Shown one piece after another: positions 10,482 through 23,824 of a stretch of 64,000 nt of DNA. The DNA is taken from NCBI GenBank assembly GCA_963513935.1, contig OY740767.1, positions 82,882,060-82,946,059 of the forward strand, read 5' to 3'. The stretch comes from Aphrophora alni. Its lineage: Eukaryota > Arthropoda > Insecta > Hemiptera > Aphrophoridae. The notes below the pieces were generated by a model. That model was not told the DNA's origin, ran no database searches, and saw only the letters and a list, made by a program, of their open reading frames with translations. Position 1 is the first letter of the stretch. The number at the start of each line of letters is the position of its first letter. The translations under genes were made by a program, and so were the position numbers.

Positions 10482-11661
10482 GTACTTTATGTTATGTATA
10501 CACACTCTCGGTTTCAGTTAAACCGCTTCTACGCCAATAGTTCCAATAAACTGAGCAATCTTTCAGCTATTTCGGCTAGCTTGTTTTTTTTTACTTCTAA
10601 AAGTCAATTCCAAATCTCTATTTATTTAACTGGAAATAAACTTATATGAAGTTATTTAATGTTTATTATAAATATAGAAGGTGTCAACACAGAGGAACGA
10701 GTATAGTTTAAGTAATGATAAAACTGTTTTTCGCCATTTTCTCGGTAAATAATAAAAAATTCAATCGAAAGTTGTCGCTTAACATTTCCTATATTTCTGA
10801 TCCGTAAAACCTTTTTCTAGGATTAAATCTAAGCGAGCTGCCTATTTTCAATGTGACCACTCGATTAAATTTAATTGTAATGATAGCTTCTACGTCTCGA
10901 AAAAATACTATGTAATTAGATATTAATAAAAAAGTTCTATGTAGCTCGTTCGTATATGTATGTTTGTGTAAATATATGTGTACTTAATTTATATTTTTAA
11001 ATGCGTGAACTTGAACAAAAATTCCGTTTGAGAAAGAATCACAGAAACGTTTGAAGGTTTACAAATATTTGAAGCATTAGTTGTTTTATGTACAGAAAGG
11101 AAAGAACATTTTATTTGAGTGTAATCTTCTATAATGTTGTAATAAAATTTTGGGTCTTTTTCAATAATTATACTCTGTAGTTTATAATGAAAGTAAATAA
11201 TTTTTTGTGAAGAGAATTTAGTATAATAATCCTGTGTTGTTAAAAAAGTAAAACTACATTACGAATTAAAATATAAATTACAACGTTTTAGATAAATTGT
11301 TAATCTTTATTAATATATCATTTCATAGAATAAATAAGTTTGGGTAAATTTATTTACACTACTCGAAATAATTTAAATTTAAAATTTATTATAACATATA
11401 ATACGGATATAATATATTATATTTATACACAACTATTACAGTTTATAAAGATATAAATATTTTCTATTTGGTTAGTGTATTATAATTATTTTCTGTTTTA
11501 TTACTGACGATACTTTTTTCATTTCTGCAAAGTGGATATCAGAGGATAAATTCAACATTAGTCCAAGTTCAATAGAAATTATACATTTATATATTGTAGT
11601 CGGATGGAGGTTATAATTTGCATAAGAAATTACGAAATATTGAAAATTTTACTGTACATAG
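10482..11661. other. No gene seen
   Basis: AT-rich noncoding sequence; no motif, repeat or coding signal recognised. Confidence 0.55.
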
Positions 11662-11859
11662 AGATTATATAGAAGGAATGTCAAAACTTTGAGGTTGATA
11701 GGAAATATAGGAGATGACTTTTCGTTAACTACATCATCACCAAACCAACCCCGATTGTCTAGTGGATTTGATTTTGCAAAATGCTCTTTTTATACAATAG
11801 AATATCCTAGCAATATAAAAGTTAAACAATTGGTTCACACTATCGAAACACAAATTTAA
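11662..11859 (+). other. Protein-like open frame of unknown identity
   Basis: A stop-to-stop frame of 65 codons with no in-frame ATG. It contains GNIGDDFSLTTSSPNQPR, then SGFDFAKCSFYTIEYPS and KVKQLVHTIETQI. The composition (Ser, Thr, Pro, Asp, Gln) is more balanced than the Phe/Ile/Lys-rich chance frames elsewhere. I do not recognise a domain. It could be a fragment of a transposon protein or of an exon. No consensus splice sites were established. Downstream, 12000-12280 has further short protein-like runs in shifting frames (for example LPYKRWSCLVSQFNGTDV), which would fit a decayed gene. Confidence 0.25.
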
Positions 11860-13953
11860 CAAAAAACCAATATTCAAGTAGAAAAAGAAAAGATATATGT
11901 AAACCTCAAATTAAAGGTCGCCTTGCAAATCAAATTTAGCAGAGTTTGAGATAAGATATAGACTAATTATTGTTACATAGATTTTATCAAGACAGATTTG
12001 GCTCATCAACAGGTACGTTTGGAAGACCCAAAACTGATTTTTCTGAAAATCTAATTAGAAAGACATATGTAATGACTATCTATTAAGTTTGAATGAATTA
12101 CTAGATATTTGTGACAAACCTCCACCGCATATGTGGTATGTACTGTGTAACAATTCTACTTTAGCATCGTAAAGATGATATCCTAATTATAACTACAAAA
12201 ACACAATTACTACTCTTTGCCTTATAAACGTTGGTCATGTTTAGTATCACAATTTAATGGAACTGATGTAAATTTGTTTAATAATGTTATAAGTTTTTAT
12301 AAAATAAATCAACGTAACGTGAAAAACGTTTTTTTTTATGCGTATTTCATATATTCCTGTATGAATGGACTATATTCTAACAGATAAATTAAAAGAATAA
12401 TAAAATTTTTAAAATTCTATTTTCCCTTTAATTCCCATAAAAAAGTTGTAAGGACCAAAAACTTAAGTAATTTTATTAGTTCAACTTTTGTTTGAAAATG
12501 TTTCCATAGTACCATTAATTACAAAGAAAATAGAAAAATCCTTTTAACCCACCTTTACTCCATGCCCTTCCCCAGCGCACTTTATAGGTAGTTTTTCCTT
12601 AAGCAGAGGTTGTTTTAAAAGTGCTTCTCAAAACAAAAAATAATAACACATAAATAATTCTGCATGTAGTAATCAAAACAATTTTTTGTTCGAATTGTTA
12701 AACCTTCCTTTATGTCGGTCATATTTTACTACCCTATTGTACCACAGTCAAGTCTGTTTTTGTAAGTAAAATTGACTACAATGATTACCATGCAAACATT
12801 TATACACATGAACGAAAACAAGGGTCACTCACCTGAATATTTTCAGAATTATTTAAGGAACTGTAAAAAACGTTATTCTGCCACATAATTGTGTTCATTA
12901 CTAATACTTCCAACGTCGGAATATCTAACAAGATAATATAAAGAGGCATATGTATATAAAACAAAATTTAAGACTGTTAAACCTTGAAATGAAATTATGC
13001 ATTTGGAGCAGATTGCAAAGGACACAACTAGATGGGCAGTCATGTAGAACTTTGAACGACTTCTTACTTTCAAAGCGCAATCGACCCATTGTTACAATAT
13101 CTAAGTAATAAATATTTGACTTTATTATGTTTATTTTAACGCGTGGCTATATAAGAGAAACAACATACGATTTTATTGTTACTAGTTTAGACATGATATC
13201 ATTACAGTAACAGTTACTTTCCTTTATAAATGAAGCCATTACAACCACTGACCTGTGCGATAAGCCAGTAACAACAAAAATAAACGTTCATATTGTGATT
13301 CCTGTTTGTAAATATTGCGACAACTTTTCTACGATTGGATCGAAGTTGTGATTATAAATAAAATAACTATGTCAAATTATTGACCAGAAAAGTTCTAATT
13401 GCTTTTATTGATATATTGTTGAAATTCTTAAAAGATTTTCAGCACATTCATAAGAAATAACAATATATTTCTGACTCCCTATTAAAGAGAATTTTTAATA
13501 AAAACTAATACAACCTATAAAAGAAATATATTAATAAAAAAAAGGTCATATTTTTAGACAGATTTACCTAATAAAATACAATTTTAATAGATTTGCAAAT
13601 CGTTTTTATATTTTTTTACTGAAGTAAATACAAATACGACAAGGTGCATGTTATTTATTCTTCTGAGTAGCCGATGGTTGTTTTTTTACTTAAAGTTACA
13701 GGAAATATAAAATACTAAATTAATTTTAATTCAAGAAGAATTTAAGGTTTTTTCGTTTCAGACTTTACTGTGAATTTGTACAAAACTATAGCAATATCAG
13801 AAAATATTTTAAACGGTCAACTGGAAGCTGGAGGTTCAACATAAGGTTTATCTATTTATCCTTATTGTAACACAGCCATTGTTAGTATAAATGTCTGGAA
13901 CTTCTACATACGTGGAAACTAAATGTCCAGGAGGATGGATCATTAGTATTCTT
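11860..13953. other. No intact gene; possible coding debris at 12000-12280
   Basis: Apart from the protein-like snippets in different frames at 12000-12280, the stretch is AT-rich and featureless. No transposon motif was recognised. Confidence 0.4.
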
Positions 13954-14100
13954 GGACATACCTATAGAGCTTGTATCCTTTGAAGGAAGAACCAGTTTCG
14001 CAGACTGCATCTCCCTCTGTGCCATCAACCTCTCTTAAGGAACTGTCGACCTACTGACTTCCACTTACTTGAACCGTCTTACCCCAGGAAATTTTTATAA
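13954..14100 (+). pseudogene. Probable mariner transposase tail, heavily decayed
   Basis: One frame reads GHTYRACIL, a stop, then RKNQFRRLHLPLCHQP, LLRNCRPTDFHLLEP and a stop at 14098. It aligns without gaps to the mariner block that runs from the second catalytic Asp to the third (consensus roughly ARPHT...GW..L.HPPYSPDLAPTDFHLF.P). The terminal PTDFHL.EP and the spacing of H.P upstream are the strongest points. The Asp of DN.RPH and the SPDL tetrapeptide are lost. Only about 45 codons are recognisable. Given the weak identity it could be chance, but a clearer mariner tail occurs at 25260-25660 in the same window. Confidence 0.4.
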
Positions 14101-16044
14101 CTATTTTCAAAGTTGTTTTACCACTTATTTAACTATTTTGTGTCTTTATTTGTTCTTTTTAATGGTGAAAATGAAATATTTTGTTAATACCGAGTTCAAT
14201 ATTACACCTCCTACAATAGTTACAAAACTCATAGGCCTGATATAATAGAGGTCTGAATTAATGTCATGATTTAGAACAAGTGAAATTGTGTAGGCCTACA
14301 TTTAAACATTTTGCTCTTGTCTCTTCTTTTAATTTCTCATTTTTTCAATATAATTTTTTTACATTAAAATCAGTGTTTTTTTATTTATTTATTTTTAAGT
14401 GTTTGTACATAAAGTTTTGAAGGAATGGGTTATATCTTTGATATATTTTTATTAAATTAATGTTATAAACGTTAATAGAATAATTTATTTATTTTTATAT
14501 ACTATTAATATCTTTCAAGAAAAAGTACACAGATAATCGGGTACGAATATATCGATGATTACTATTAACTAACTTAAAAATTGTGAAAATATTTTATTGT
14601 TTAACTCTGCAATATTGGATAGAAAAAACTCGAACACAAGATCTCACAAAAATTACATTTACTTAATCATTCAATTATCTATAAAACATTGTAATACATT
14701 AATTGATCGTAATACTTGAAAATTTAATTATTGTTTAAGCTAAAAGAGGATATGCAAATTATTTATTACTAACTGTACTAATATCTATGTTAATTACATG
14801 TTGTTCCAAACATCTGCTTTACTAAGCGTAAGCAAAGGTTAGACACGTTGGAATTTGCTTCTAAAGAGATTGTTTTACTGTATGAAGGTGAAATGCTATA
14901 AAATATATTACAACAGTACAACATAAAATGAATATTCATTGTAGAAATAAATACTTTGTTTAAAATATTTCTAAGTAACTTGTTGAAATAATTTACCCTT
15001 TATTTGAAATTTTTAATTGCAATGTAAATGCAACATGTTAGATGGATAATTAAAATGAATATGTACTACCGTCTTAAAGTTAAATGATAAAACTACTTTT
15101 AACAGCTTTGTGTTGTAAATAAAAATAAATAAATATATGTTACTAAAATTCAAGCTTTTAAAAATATCTAAATGGTACATATTATAAAGAGAGGAAATAA
15201 GATTTATGAATATTTGAAGTAACTCAAACTATTCTCTTGGCTGTAATAAAATATACATTTTATAAAATAATCTCATCCCAAAATGATTTTTAAATTGTCT
15301 CAAGGGGAACTATTATTTATTATTAAAAAAAAAATACTCATAAACATATTGTAAAAACCTTCTTGTCTTCTATTTGTTGTTAGCACGTCTAATAAAAAGT
15401 GTATGTACAAATAAATATGTAAGCTTGTAAACTGTAAATATATTGGTGATTATATATGTATGGGTAAATATTTGTCAGAATTATTGAATCACAATCACAT
15501 GAATTAAGTGTCACAACTATCAAAACCTGTAATCTTGTCGTAATCTCAATTTCTACTTCACTACAGCCGATACTTTCTGTATGTCATATAGATAAGTAAT
15601 ATTCTGACTCTATGGTTAATTATTTTAATGTCATGTTTAAAAAAAATTACTATGGATACAATTTTGTTGTTTGGAAGGCTTTGTAGATTAAAAACATTTA
15701 TATTAATTCCCTTGTGATTTACGACGAATAAAATTACAAAATAAGTTTAATTAGTTGTTTCACTATTTCACTATTACAAAAATAAATTTATGTATAAGTT
15801 TTATATAAGTTTATACATAAGTTAATTTAAAATAAGGACTTATTAATTTTAATCAACTTGTGTTATAAGGATTGAAAAATAAGGAGAGCAGCAAAATTTT
15901 TATCATATCAATGTAATTGTATCTGTGTGTTTCAGTAATAATCATGAGCAATCTAATTAAATATATTATGACCGTAAAATAATATTTAGTTTTCTAACTC
16001 GAATAAATGGAATACATAGAAAAATTAATGTAAACCATATATAC
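14101..16044. other. No gene seen
   Basis: AT-rich noncoding DNA. A 10-bp inverted repeat TTATGTATAA/TTATACATAA occurs around 15788-15824. No other structure is supported. Confidence 0.55.
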
Positions 16045-16325
16045 TGTATATTACTATGTATAAAACTGTAAGAACTTTCGAACAACAATTCAATGAACAC
16101 ATACCTAAAACGAATATTACCAAAAGGCAAACCTCAATTTATGTCAAACATCTCATAAATAGCAATAACACTTAAAGCAACAAAGAATCTAACCTTGCAA
16201 CACAAAGTCAATAAAAGTTAAACCACGAACATACTGGAAGAATATGAAATATACACCCAACACAAAATTAACCCTGAAACCATTCTCAACGACAAATGAA
16301 CTTTTCATCTAATGTAATATTTGAC
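16045..16325 (+). pseudogene. Penelope-like element relic, GIY-YIG domain C-terminal half
   Basis: A degenerate YYV..KTV (YIG-type block, frameshifted) at about 16047-16070 precedes RTFEQQFNEHIPKTNI, then VKHLINSNNT and a stop. After frameshifts, LEEYEIYTQHKINPETILND and a further fragment follow. The order and spacing match the C-terminal end of PLE proteins (F..RF.EH, then .KH.I...H, then LE..EIY.H..INPE.ILN). The catalytic-type Arg is Gln here. Sequence details differ from the relics at 7.0-8.1 kb (KTNITKRQ and ETILND rather than SSRNNN and DKILNG), so it belongs to a different PLE subfamily or a much older copy. The reverse transcriptase is missing. A very degenerate hammerhead-like arrangement lies about 300 bp downstream (16619-16648). 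Confidence 0.75.
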
Positions 16326-18210
16326 ACAATACCCTCACTAAATAATTAACCAAAACAAACAGTTGAACCAACGTATAATTAAATAAACCTAATTTATTAT
16401 TTGAATTATTTGTTTTTTAAATTATTATCTATAAAATATTTGTTTGTAATGCGATTGGAAACCTTACAACTCAGCAAGGAAGAAATAAGCTAAGGATGTT
16501 TCCAGTTGCATGCAAATAAACTGTGCAAAAACAATGCACAAACTTTCTCACTTACCCATCCACAAAAGCAAATAAAAACGAACCAAAACTAAACGAGATA
16601 AACGTCAGTTCGGCAGTTGTCTGTCAAAATTGAAAATGAAACATAGACGCGATGTTTGACAAATATTTATATAATTAAATAGGGTACACAACTTCCTTGA
16701 CTTGATGCTGAACGCATCACAATATACGTTGTTTCACATAAATCGTATTTCATTAATATTTAGCTTTTAATATAAGCGATAAAGATTGACATTTGACAAT
16801 TATTCTTGAACAGAAAAATTTTCGACTTTGATTTTGTGCTTGGGTCATTAATATACACATTTTATTAAATTTTGAAAGGTATAGGTAAAAGCGATTTTCT
16901 GAAATTAAGTCTTTTATAGCAATCATATGACCGACTTTATGTTTTTTATTTATGACTCAAGAATCAATATTTTCGGAGAGGTTTCGTTTGGGTCATAGAA
17001 GGTACAATTAAACCAAATTTGATCAAAATCTTTACACCTGCGAATAAACACTTATCTGGACTGAGGTAAAGTCAAAACAGATGTAGTTGAAAACAACAGG
17101 ACATTATTTTAAAACCCATCACAAAACTTTCTATACTAGAAAAACCCAAGTATACTGCAAGTATTTAACTTGCAATGATGATGATTTCAACCTTTAATGT
17201 TTATATAGAACTAATTACGAATATTAAAAGTGTTATTTTGGCTCCTAGTTAAGCTATATCAATGTAAAAATGCCTGCTATTAGAATGTCGATGTTGGATA
17301 CCGGTATCTTCATTTTTCCAAAGGTATTTATTTGCAAAAAACCTAACTTTAAAATGTCCCATTTTTCAGGTTAAAATAATTATTATTGAATTTGCTCTAA
17401 ATATATATAATATGCTATAAGTCTCGACAAAAAATGAGCCCCAGATGAGCCTTCTACGACAACTGCAACTGGGTATAAATTATATTAAACATTATATCCT
17501 TTTTTAATAAATAAATTCTTTTCTTGTAAACTAATTAATATTTTTAAATGAAATTTTAATGATAACTAAAAGGTGATAAAATACTTATTTTCTAAAAGTT
17601 TCAAGAGCCTAGGTGCTTTTTTTAAAGAATGAAAATTATTTGAATTGTGGAACAGTTTTTTACAATTATTTAAACAAATTATAAACCGATTTTCACTTAC
17701 CAGGTCTCAAATCAACAGTTTTTGAGTATTCTAATAGGGAACAAAATTTTAAATGCCCATTGTAAATAGTCTTTAAACTATCTCATAAAACCCATTTTTT
17801 CCTTAATTTTTGCACATAAAATAGTTGTTTAAACAATGTTCCAGGTGTTTCAAAGTTGCATCACCTAAAATGTCATATACTTTATCACAAAATATATCCA
17901 TTTTCCATACGGAATACTGAAAAGAATTACAATAAATTTACAAAAATTTTAAATTGTATTTAAACCGTATATGTGAATAGAAAATAAATGCATACAAAAA
18001 TAATTATTTCGAATATTATTAAAAAATAAAATGTCTATCTTCAACATAAAAATATTTATTTTATTTATAATATATAAATTTATTTATTTGTCATAACAGA
18101 CAGTTTTTATTGAGTGTATATTTATGAAACATTTTATTTAAATGTTTGTAAATATGATTTCGTTTTGTATTAGCCTACATGACAACGAAAAAGCTTCTCC
18201 AACTTAAACT
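16326..18210. other. No gene seen
   Basis: The first ~350 bp may be the 3' tail of the PLE relic. The rest is AT-rich noncoding sequence in which I recognise nothing. Confidence 0.5.
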
Positions 18211-18234
18211 TGATAATGGCTGAATAGCCGAAAC
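18211..18234 (+). ncRNA. Degenerate hammerhead-like motif
   Basis: TGATAA (18211-18216, in place of the core TGATGA) is followed by a perfect 4-bp stem GGCT/AGCC (18218-18221 with 18226-18229) around a GAAT loop, and then GAAAC (18230-18234). This is the order expected for the hammerhead core and stem II. One essential core G is replaced by A, and I find no convincing stem I, so it should be inactive. It could be a decayed retroelement ribozyme or a coincidence. Confidence 0.3.
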
Positions 18235-21200
18235 GCCCTTGAAATCATACGACAGTTGACTATTGATGACGGTAAGTCTTAATCATACAAATAGAAATAG
18301 CTCATATAACTCCGTTAGAATTTGTTATTAGACCAAGTTCTTGGTTTTATTTTATATAAATGTATCAAATTATATTTATTTTTAAAATTAATGAAGTTGA
18401 TTTTCCATTCTGTGAGATAAATATAAGAAAATCCTATTGAAGGTTTTTTTCTAATTTAGTTTAAAACATATTAATTTTTTCCCATAGACACGTATGGGAA
18501 ATTATACAAAATGGCTGCAAATTAGTAAACAGCTCTTTTATCTTTGAAATTGAAACGATAAAATGACCGCAGATTTGTCAACAGTCGTTTAAACTTTAAA
18601 ATATGGAACTATCCAGCAACTAGGCATTTAATCTGTTATGCTGAAATTTATTTCTTTAGTTTTATGTAACTGAGCTTATGAAATATTTATGACTGAGTAA
18701 TTATGAGTTTGTACGAAGTATGCTCATGCAATGTTTATGATGGCCTATCTATTGGTTTAAACATAGGCAGGATTAATGTCAGAAACATAGAAAAGTTCCA
18801 TTATATACAGTACATTAAAGAATGTATTCCTTCATTTCATACAATTAATTATTCTTCAGATATAATACATTAAAGAATCAGCATAACACGTTTTATCAGA
18901 CTACAAGAAACATCTTAGTGCAGAGTGAGACAGGCCCAATGAACAACTAAATGGGTTATTTGAATAGAAATTGTAACAAGAACACAATTACGCACTTAAA
19001 TGCTCAATGTCTTTAATTAAGTGACAGTACTCAAATTCGATGTGGAGAAACGATTTTTTATTAACATTGAAACAGGTTTACAAGGCTAACTAATATTCAA
19101 ATTTCGCTTATGACACATAAAAAAGGTTTGATTTATCATAATTCAATTACAAATCACAAACTTACAACTTCGTTAAGTTAAAATGCATTTCATGCCTATG
19201 TACACAAAATAAGTACAGAACAGTGTACTAAAAAACAAAATATTTAAATTTGTGGTTATTATATTAAATACACTTTCTTTTGATACTATTTAATTTTAAC
19301 TTTTCTTTTCGAATATTATTTATTACAAGTGTTAAGATGATTGATCTCAATATCCATATATTTATGATTTTATTGACATCTCTAAGAGGCGTCGATTCTT
19401 TTGAAACTTTGTTTCTAAATAGTCTAAAGAGTGAGATTGATAAGATTATCACCTAATTTTTACTGTTAACTACAGTTACAGATTTTGTGAGAATGTACTT
19501 CTTCTGTGAGTCCTTAAAGATTGCATTTAAGTTAGTTACATGTTGAAATTGCAGACTCTGATACTTTAATGTTAAAATCTATTAAACGTCTTTTCAAATG
19601 TATGTATTTCTATGGATGACTAATGGACGTTACTGGATAACAATTGAGAGTTCGTACAAACAAAAAATGATGGCAAATACCAGAATAAACTACAACAGTA
19701 GAATATTATGAATTTTAATATGTTGGTAAATATCTTTCAACACATTATATTCCTGTTTTATGTTATATAAATTTCAAATAGTTGATTTGATGACTAGGAT
19801 GTTAAACCAAGCAGAATCTAGGAAACCAATTAAGTTTTCCAAATTTCATCAAAACAGGCAAACATCAAAAAGCTTATTTGAAGATTTTATATGTGTAAAG
19901 TTTGGGCAATTATAAATTGTTTACAATATATGGTGAATATTTTTCAGATGTTTTTTAGTTCTACAAACCCAGACTTGGTGCACCACTAGGCCACGAAAAG
20001 AGAAGTTGATAAAAATAAAATATAAAATAGTTTCCACCCATAAGACAATAGACTCAATATGGACGTTCGGACACTATTAGTTTTATATTTATAGTGTTTA
20101 TTTGTATAAAAAATAGTTTTGCATAGATATAAAAATAAAACTATTAACTTTATTTTTGAAATTTGAACTGTTGTCTAAAAACCTCGAAAGGATGGGTTAT
20201 ATTAGCAATATTTTTATTGTAATATCTAAAAAACAATGCTTTAACTGTTATTATAATTTTGATTTACTATTTATAAGATGACATAATCACGTAAAAGTAG
20301 CCTACCTATTAATTATCTCATTAAGTTATCTCAAATAATTCAAAAACAAATTTATTTCTATAAAAAATGTTTATCTTTATTTGGCGAGAGGATGTGTTAC
20401 AGAGATACAGGCGGATAGAATAAACAGAATTAAAGTGCCGACTGTATGATATCAAAACTGATTGGGAATGGGTCATGCAATTGCATCATTCTAAGGTTAC
20501 GTGTTCAATTAAATAAATAAGTGTTGGTCAAATTAAAAAGTAATTGTCATTGGAGAATGTAAAACAGTTATATAAGTCATAACCACTTAATATTTTGACA
20601 TATGTTAATGACTGCGACACTATCGTGCTTTGTCTGAGACAATCGCTAATTATTCCAGATGAAGAATTTTATTCTTTAAGTTCAACTATTGTATGTAAGA
20701 AACAAGTTATATCTTCCAGTAACGCATTTTTTCCCCGTTAGTTATTTTCCCATGACTCAATTAAATTAATAATTTAAAACAATGTACAGTAATATGAAAA
20801 AAGGAATTAATTAAATAAAGATATAATAAATGGTGGGAAATTAAACAAAGTCAATATTAATTGATTTCCAATTACTGTTACACTAGAGCGATCTGACCAA
20901 TGTGTCGTAACTAGGGAACTATTCCAAGGTCTGTGGCACACATAACTAAGAGAATTCTTCAGCCTATACACAGTGAATGTATATACAGACATATACACTA
21001 TATGACACATAAACGTGAGTGGGGTAAGTTTAAGAAGTTTGGGCAGGTCGAGGATATATGCAAAATCAACAAGGTCATTATCATTTACAAGAAGGAAACT
21101 GACATGTGCTGATTCATTTCAATTCTTAATAATATATTATATATAATACTTTCTGTAGTATAAAGGTCATGTTAAGTACCTATATGTGTTTCTATATTTA

Positions 21201-22059
21201 TAAGACTTTACTATTTCAGTTTTATGTTTTTGGGGTTAGCCAATTTAACATAAATTGAAAGAACATAGTAGTGTTATAATCAGCATATGAATGAAAAAAA
21301 GTTTTTTAAAAAGGAACCATTTTCCCAAAAAAATTAAAATTATATATTTTTATGTTAGACTACTGTTACTAAGTAAATCAATAATAATTATTAATATAAT
21401 TAATGCTATCATTATAAATAGATTACAATATTATTAGAAAAATACATTTTAACTCCAGATATTAAGGATGTAAGGAGAAAATTTCATTAATGATTTTTTT
21501 TTCCATAAGTTCTTATTAACTTAGAAACATCTTTCATATGATTATTAGATAATCCCTGTATTATCGTTATTTTACCATAAATGACATTGCAGAACCTTAT
21601 ATTTTCAAATAACGATTTTAATGGGTCTCGTAAATACCAAATGTATATTTAAATAAGACGGATTGGGCTGTATAGATGAATAAAGCTGGACAAATTATCA
21701 CTGAATATGGTGAAAACGAATTATTAATTTTTAAAAGTATTTATTGTTTTAAAAATTTGGTTTTGAAATCACATAATCATAATTAATTTTGTACTAATGC
21801 AAACAGAGATAAGGATAACTGATAACGAATGTATGTAGATGGGCTACTAAAATAAATAATTTTATTTTAAACATATAAATTTTATCAGGATTAGATATAT
21901 TTATCAGCTTATGGTTAAACTCGTATATATACACGAAATAATACTATCTACACGAAATATTTCATCAGCACTGAAATAGATTATGTTGTTGAAGGACCTA
22001 CCAGTGTTTTGGTACTAGTTGACATGTCGCCTGACTAACAGTGTATCAAATCCTCCTGC
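18235..22059. other. No gene seen
   Basis: AT-rich noncoding sequence with only short chance frames. No transposon, RNA gene or tandem repeat was recognised. Confidence 0.55.
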
Positions 22060-22332
22060 ATGACGACGCTAAGCTGACCGTGCCCGCGAGCCGCACTACT
22101 CTCAACTGAATAAGAACAAACAATCGCGACGCGGCCCCTCCACAGATTGCCCAGTGGCGCTCCATAGCGGCTCTACCCTTTACTCCACCATTAATTGTTG
22201 TATATTGCGTGAAATATAATAAATTCTGTCGGCTTATATGTCACATACTTTGATGTAAAAAAATGTTTTGGAATACAACTGATAACTCGGTATAAATCTG
22301 TCTGAGACATTGCCGACAGAAAAATGACGTCA
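22060..22332. promoter_or_regulatory. CpG-rich patch with a CRE palindrome (candidate regulatory region)
   Basis: Between about 22060 and 22180 the sequence becomes GC- and CpG-rich (for example CCCGCGAGCCGC and CGCGACGCGG) against a strongly AT-rich background. A full cyclic-AMP-response palindrome TGACGTCA lies downstream at 22325-22332. No TATA box, initiator or adjacent open frame was found. It could be a promoter or enhancer of an unseen transcript, or a fragment of a GC-rich transposon. Confidence 0.3.
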
Positions 22333-23784
22333 CGGGTAAATTTACTATTTTTAATATATACGTCTCGTTCTAAATGAGAATTTTTTTTTTAAAAGTCCAC
22401 ATTGATTATACTAAAAGACATAATTTGGTTTGGTATTGAACGATATTCTAATAATGTCACATTCAATTATTTTTTAAATCGTGCATCATTAATTAATTAA
22501 TGAATAAATATACCAAAGACAAATTAAATGGATAGCTTAATGTGTTAAGGTAGGAACTCTAAAATTCTTGAGTCTTACTCCAAAAAGGCATTATAACAGT
22601 TCAAATATTTTAGAAAGAACAGTTAATAATGTATCTTATGTGTAAATTTCTGTTCTTATTTTTTCTGTTTAAATTTGAAATTACTATAACTTTATTATAA
22701 ATACACAATCATTGTTGGTTTCCTTCATAATATTTAAATAAAAATTAACATTTGTTCGTTAACTTTCTCCTATTATTGCTTTCATTATTAATATAATTCC
22801 ACTAAATTATATGAGTACAAGTCTCTTGTCTTATTTATTGTTATGTAAATATTTAGTCTACCAATAAATGAATATCGACGTAGTATAATCTGTAATTACA
22901 ATAATTAACCAAGAACTAATTGTTAAAATTATAAAATCTTTCTTTTTTTAATCTTTATTTTCAATGTTACTAGTCATTAAACAACTAACTAACACATGTC
23001 TTCTAAACTCTTGAAACTAGATATTGTACTCTTATTGAAGTACGCTACATATATCAAAATTGGTATCTCTTTGTTGCTAAAATTAAATGTTATATTTGAC
23101 ATGTTTGTCACAGAATCACTATACTGTGCTCCTTTACTTCATATAAAGTATGAATTATAACAACTCCAAACATTTTGAGCATCCCCCCTAATTCCATATT
23201 ATTCAGAATCTACAGCAACTCTGTGTTAACGGAGTCTCTAATCGTGCTTCGCTGCGAACCTCTTGACTTCTCCGACTGTTGAGATCTTCAGATATCAGTA
23301 TAAGTGATCGTCCTACTAATACAATGGTGCATACACAATTTTAAAAAATATCCTAGAAGGCTTGAATTTTGTAAATATGGCTCTTTGGTCTACGATACGT
23401 ATTATAAAGAAGCAGTTTATTATGTAGTGACAATTGAATATTTTAGAATTTTTAAATAAATGTGTGAAACAGTAGATATGTTTGACGTTTTTCTGCTATG
23501 AATAACTTTTATATTATCACAAAAAAGCTTCGTAACATAAAGTACTGTTATAATAATGTTTGTTATAATGGCGAAAGAATTATGTATAAAATATGAATGT
23601 ATATATAAGAAATCACCTGTTGATAAAAAAGAGATGCAAAAATTATGGTAAGAAAGGGAAACGTCATCAATCCTGCAGTCAAGAGGAGTTATTAACACAA
23701 TGACTTGGTTTATTTAATATATGAATTATATTGAACTTAGTCGTAAACAGAAGGTCATAGTATATTCATTGTATATAGTATATA

Positions 23785-23824
<40 letters not shown>

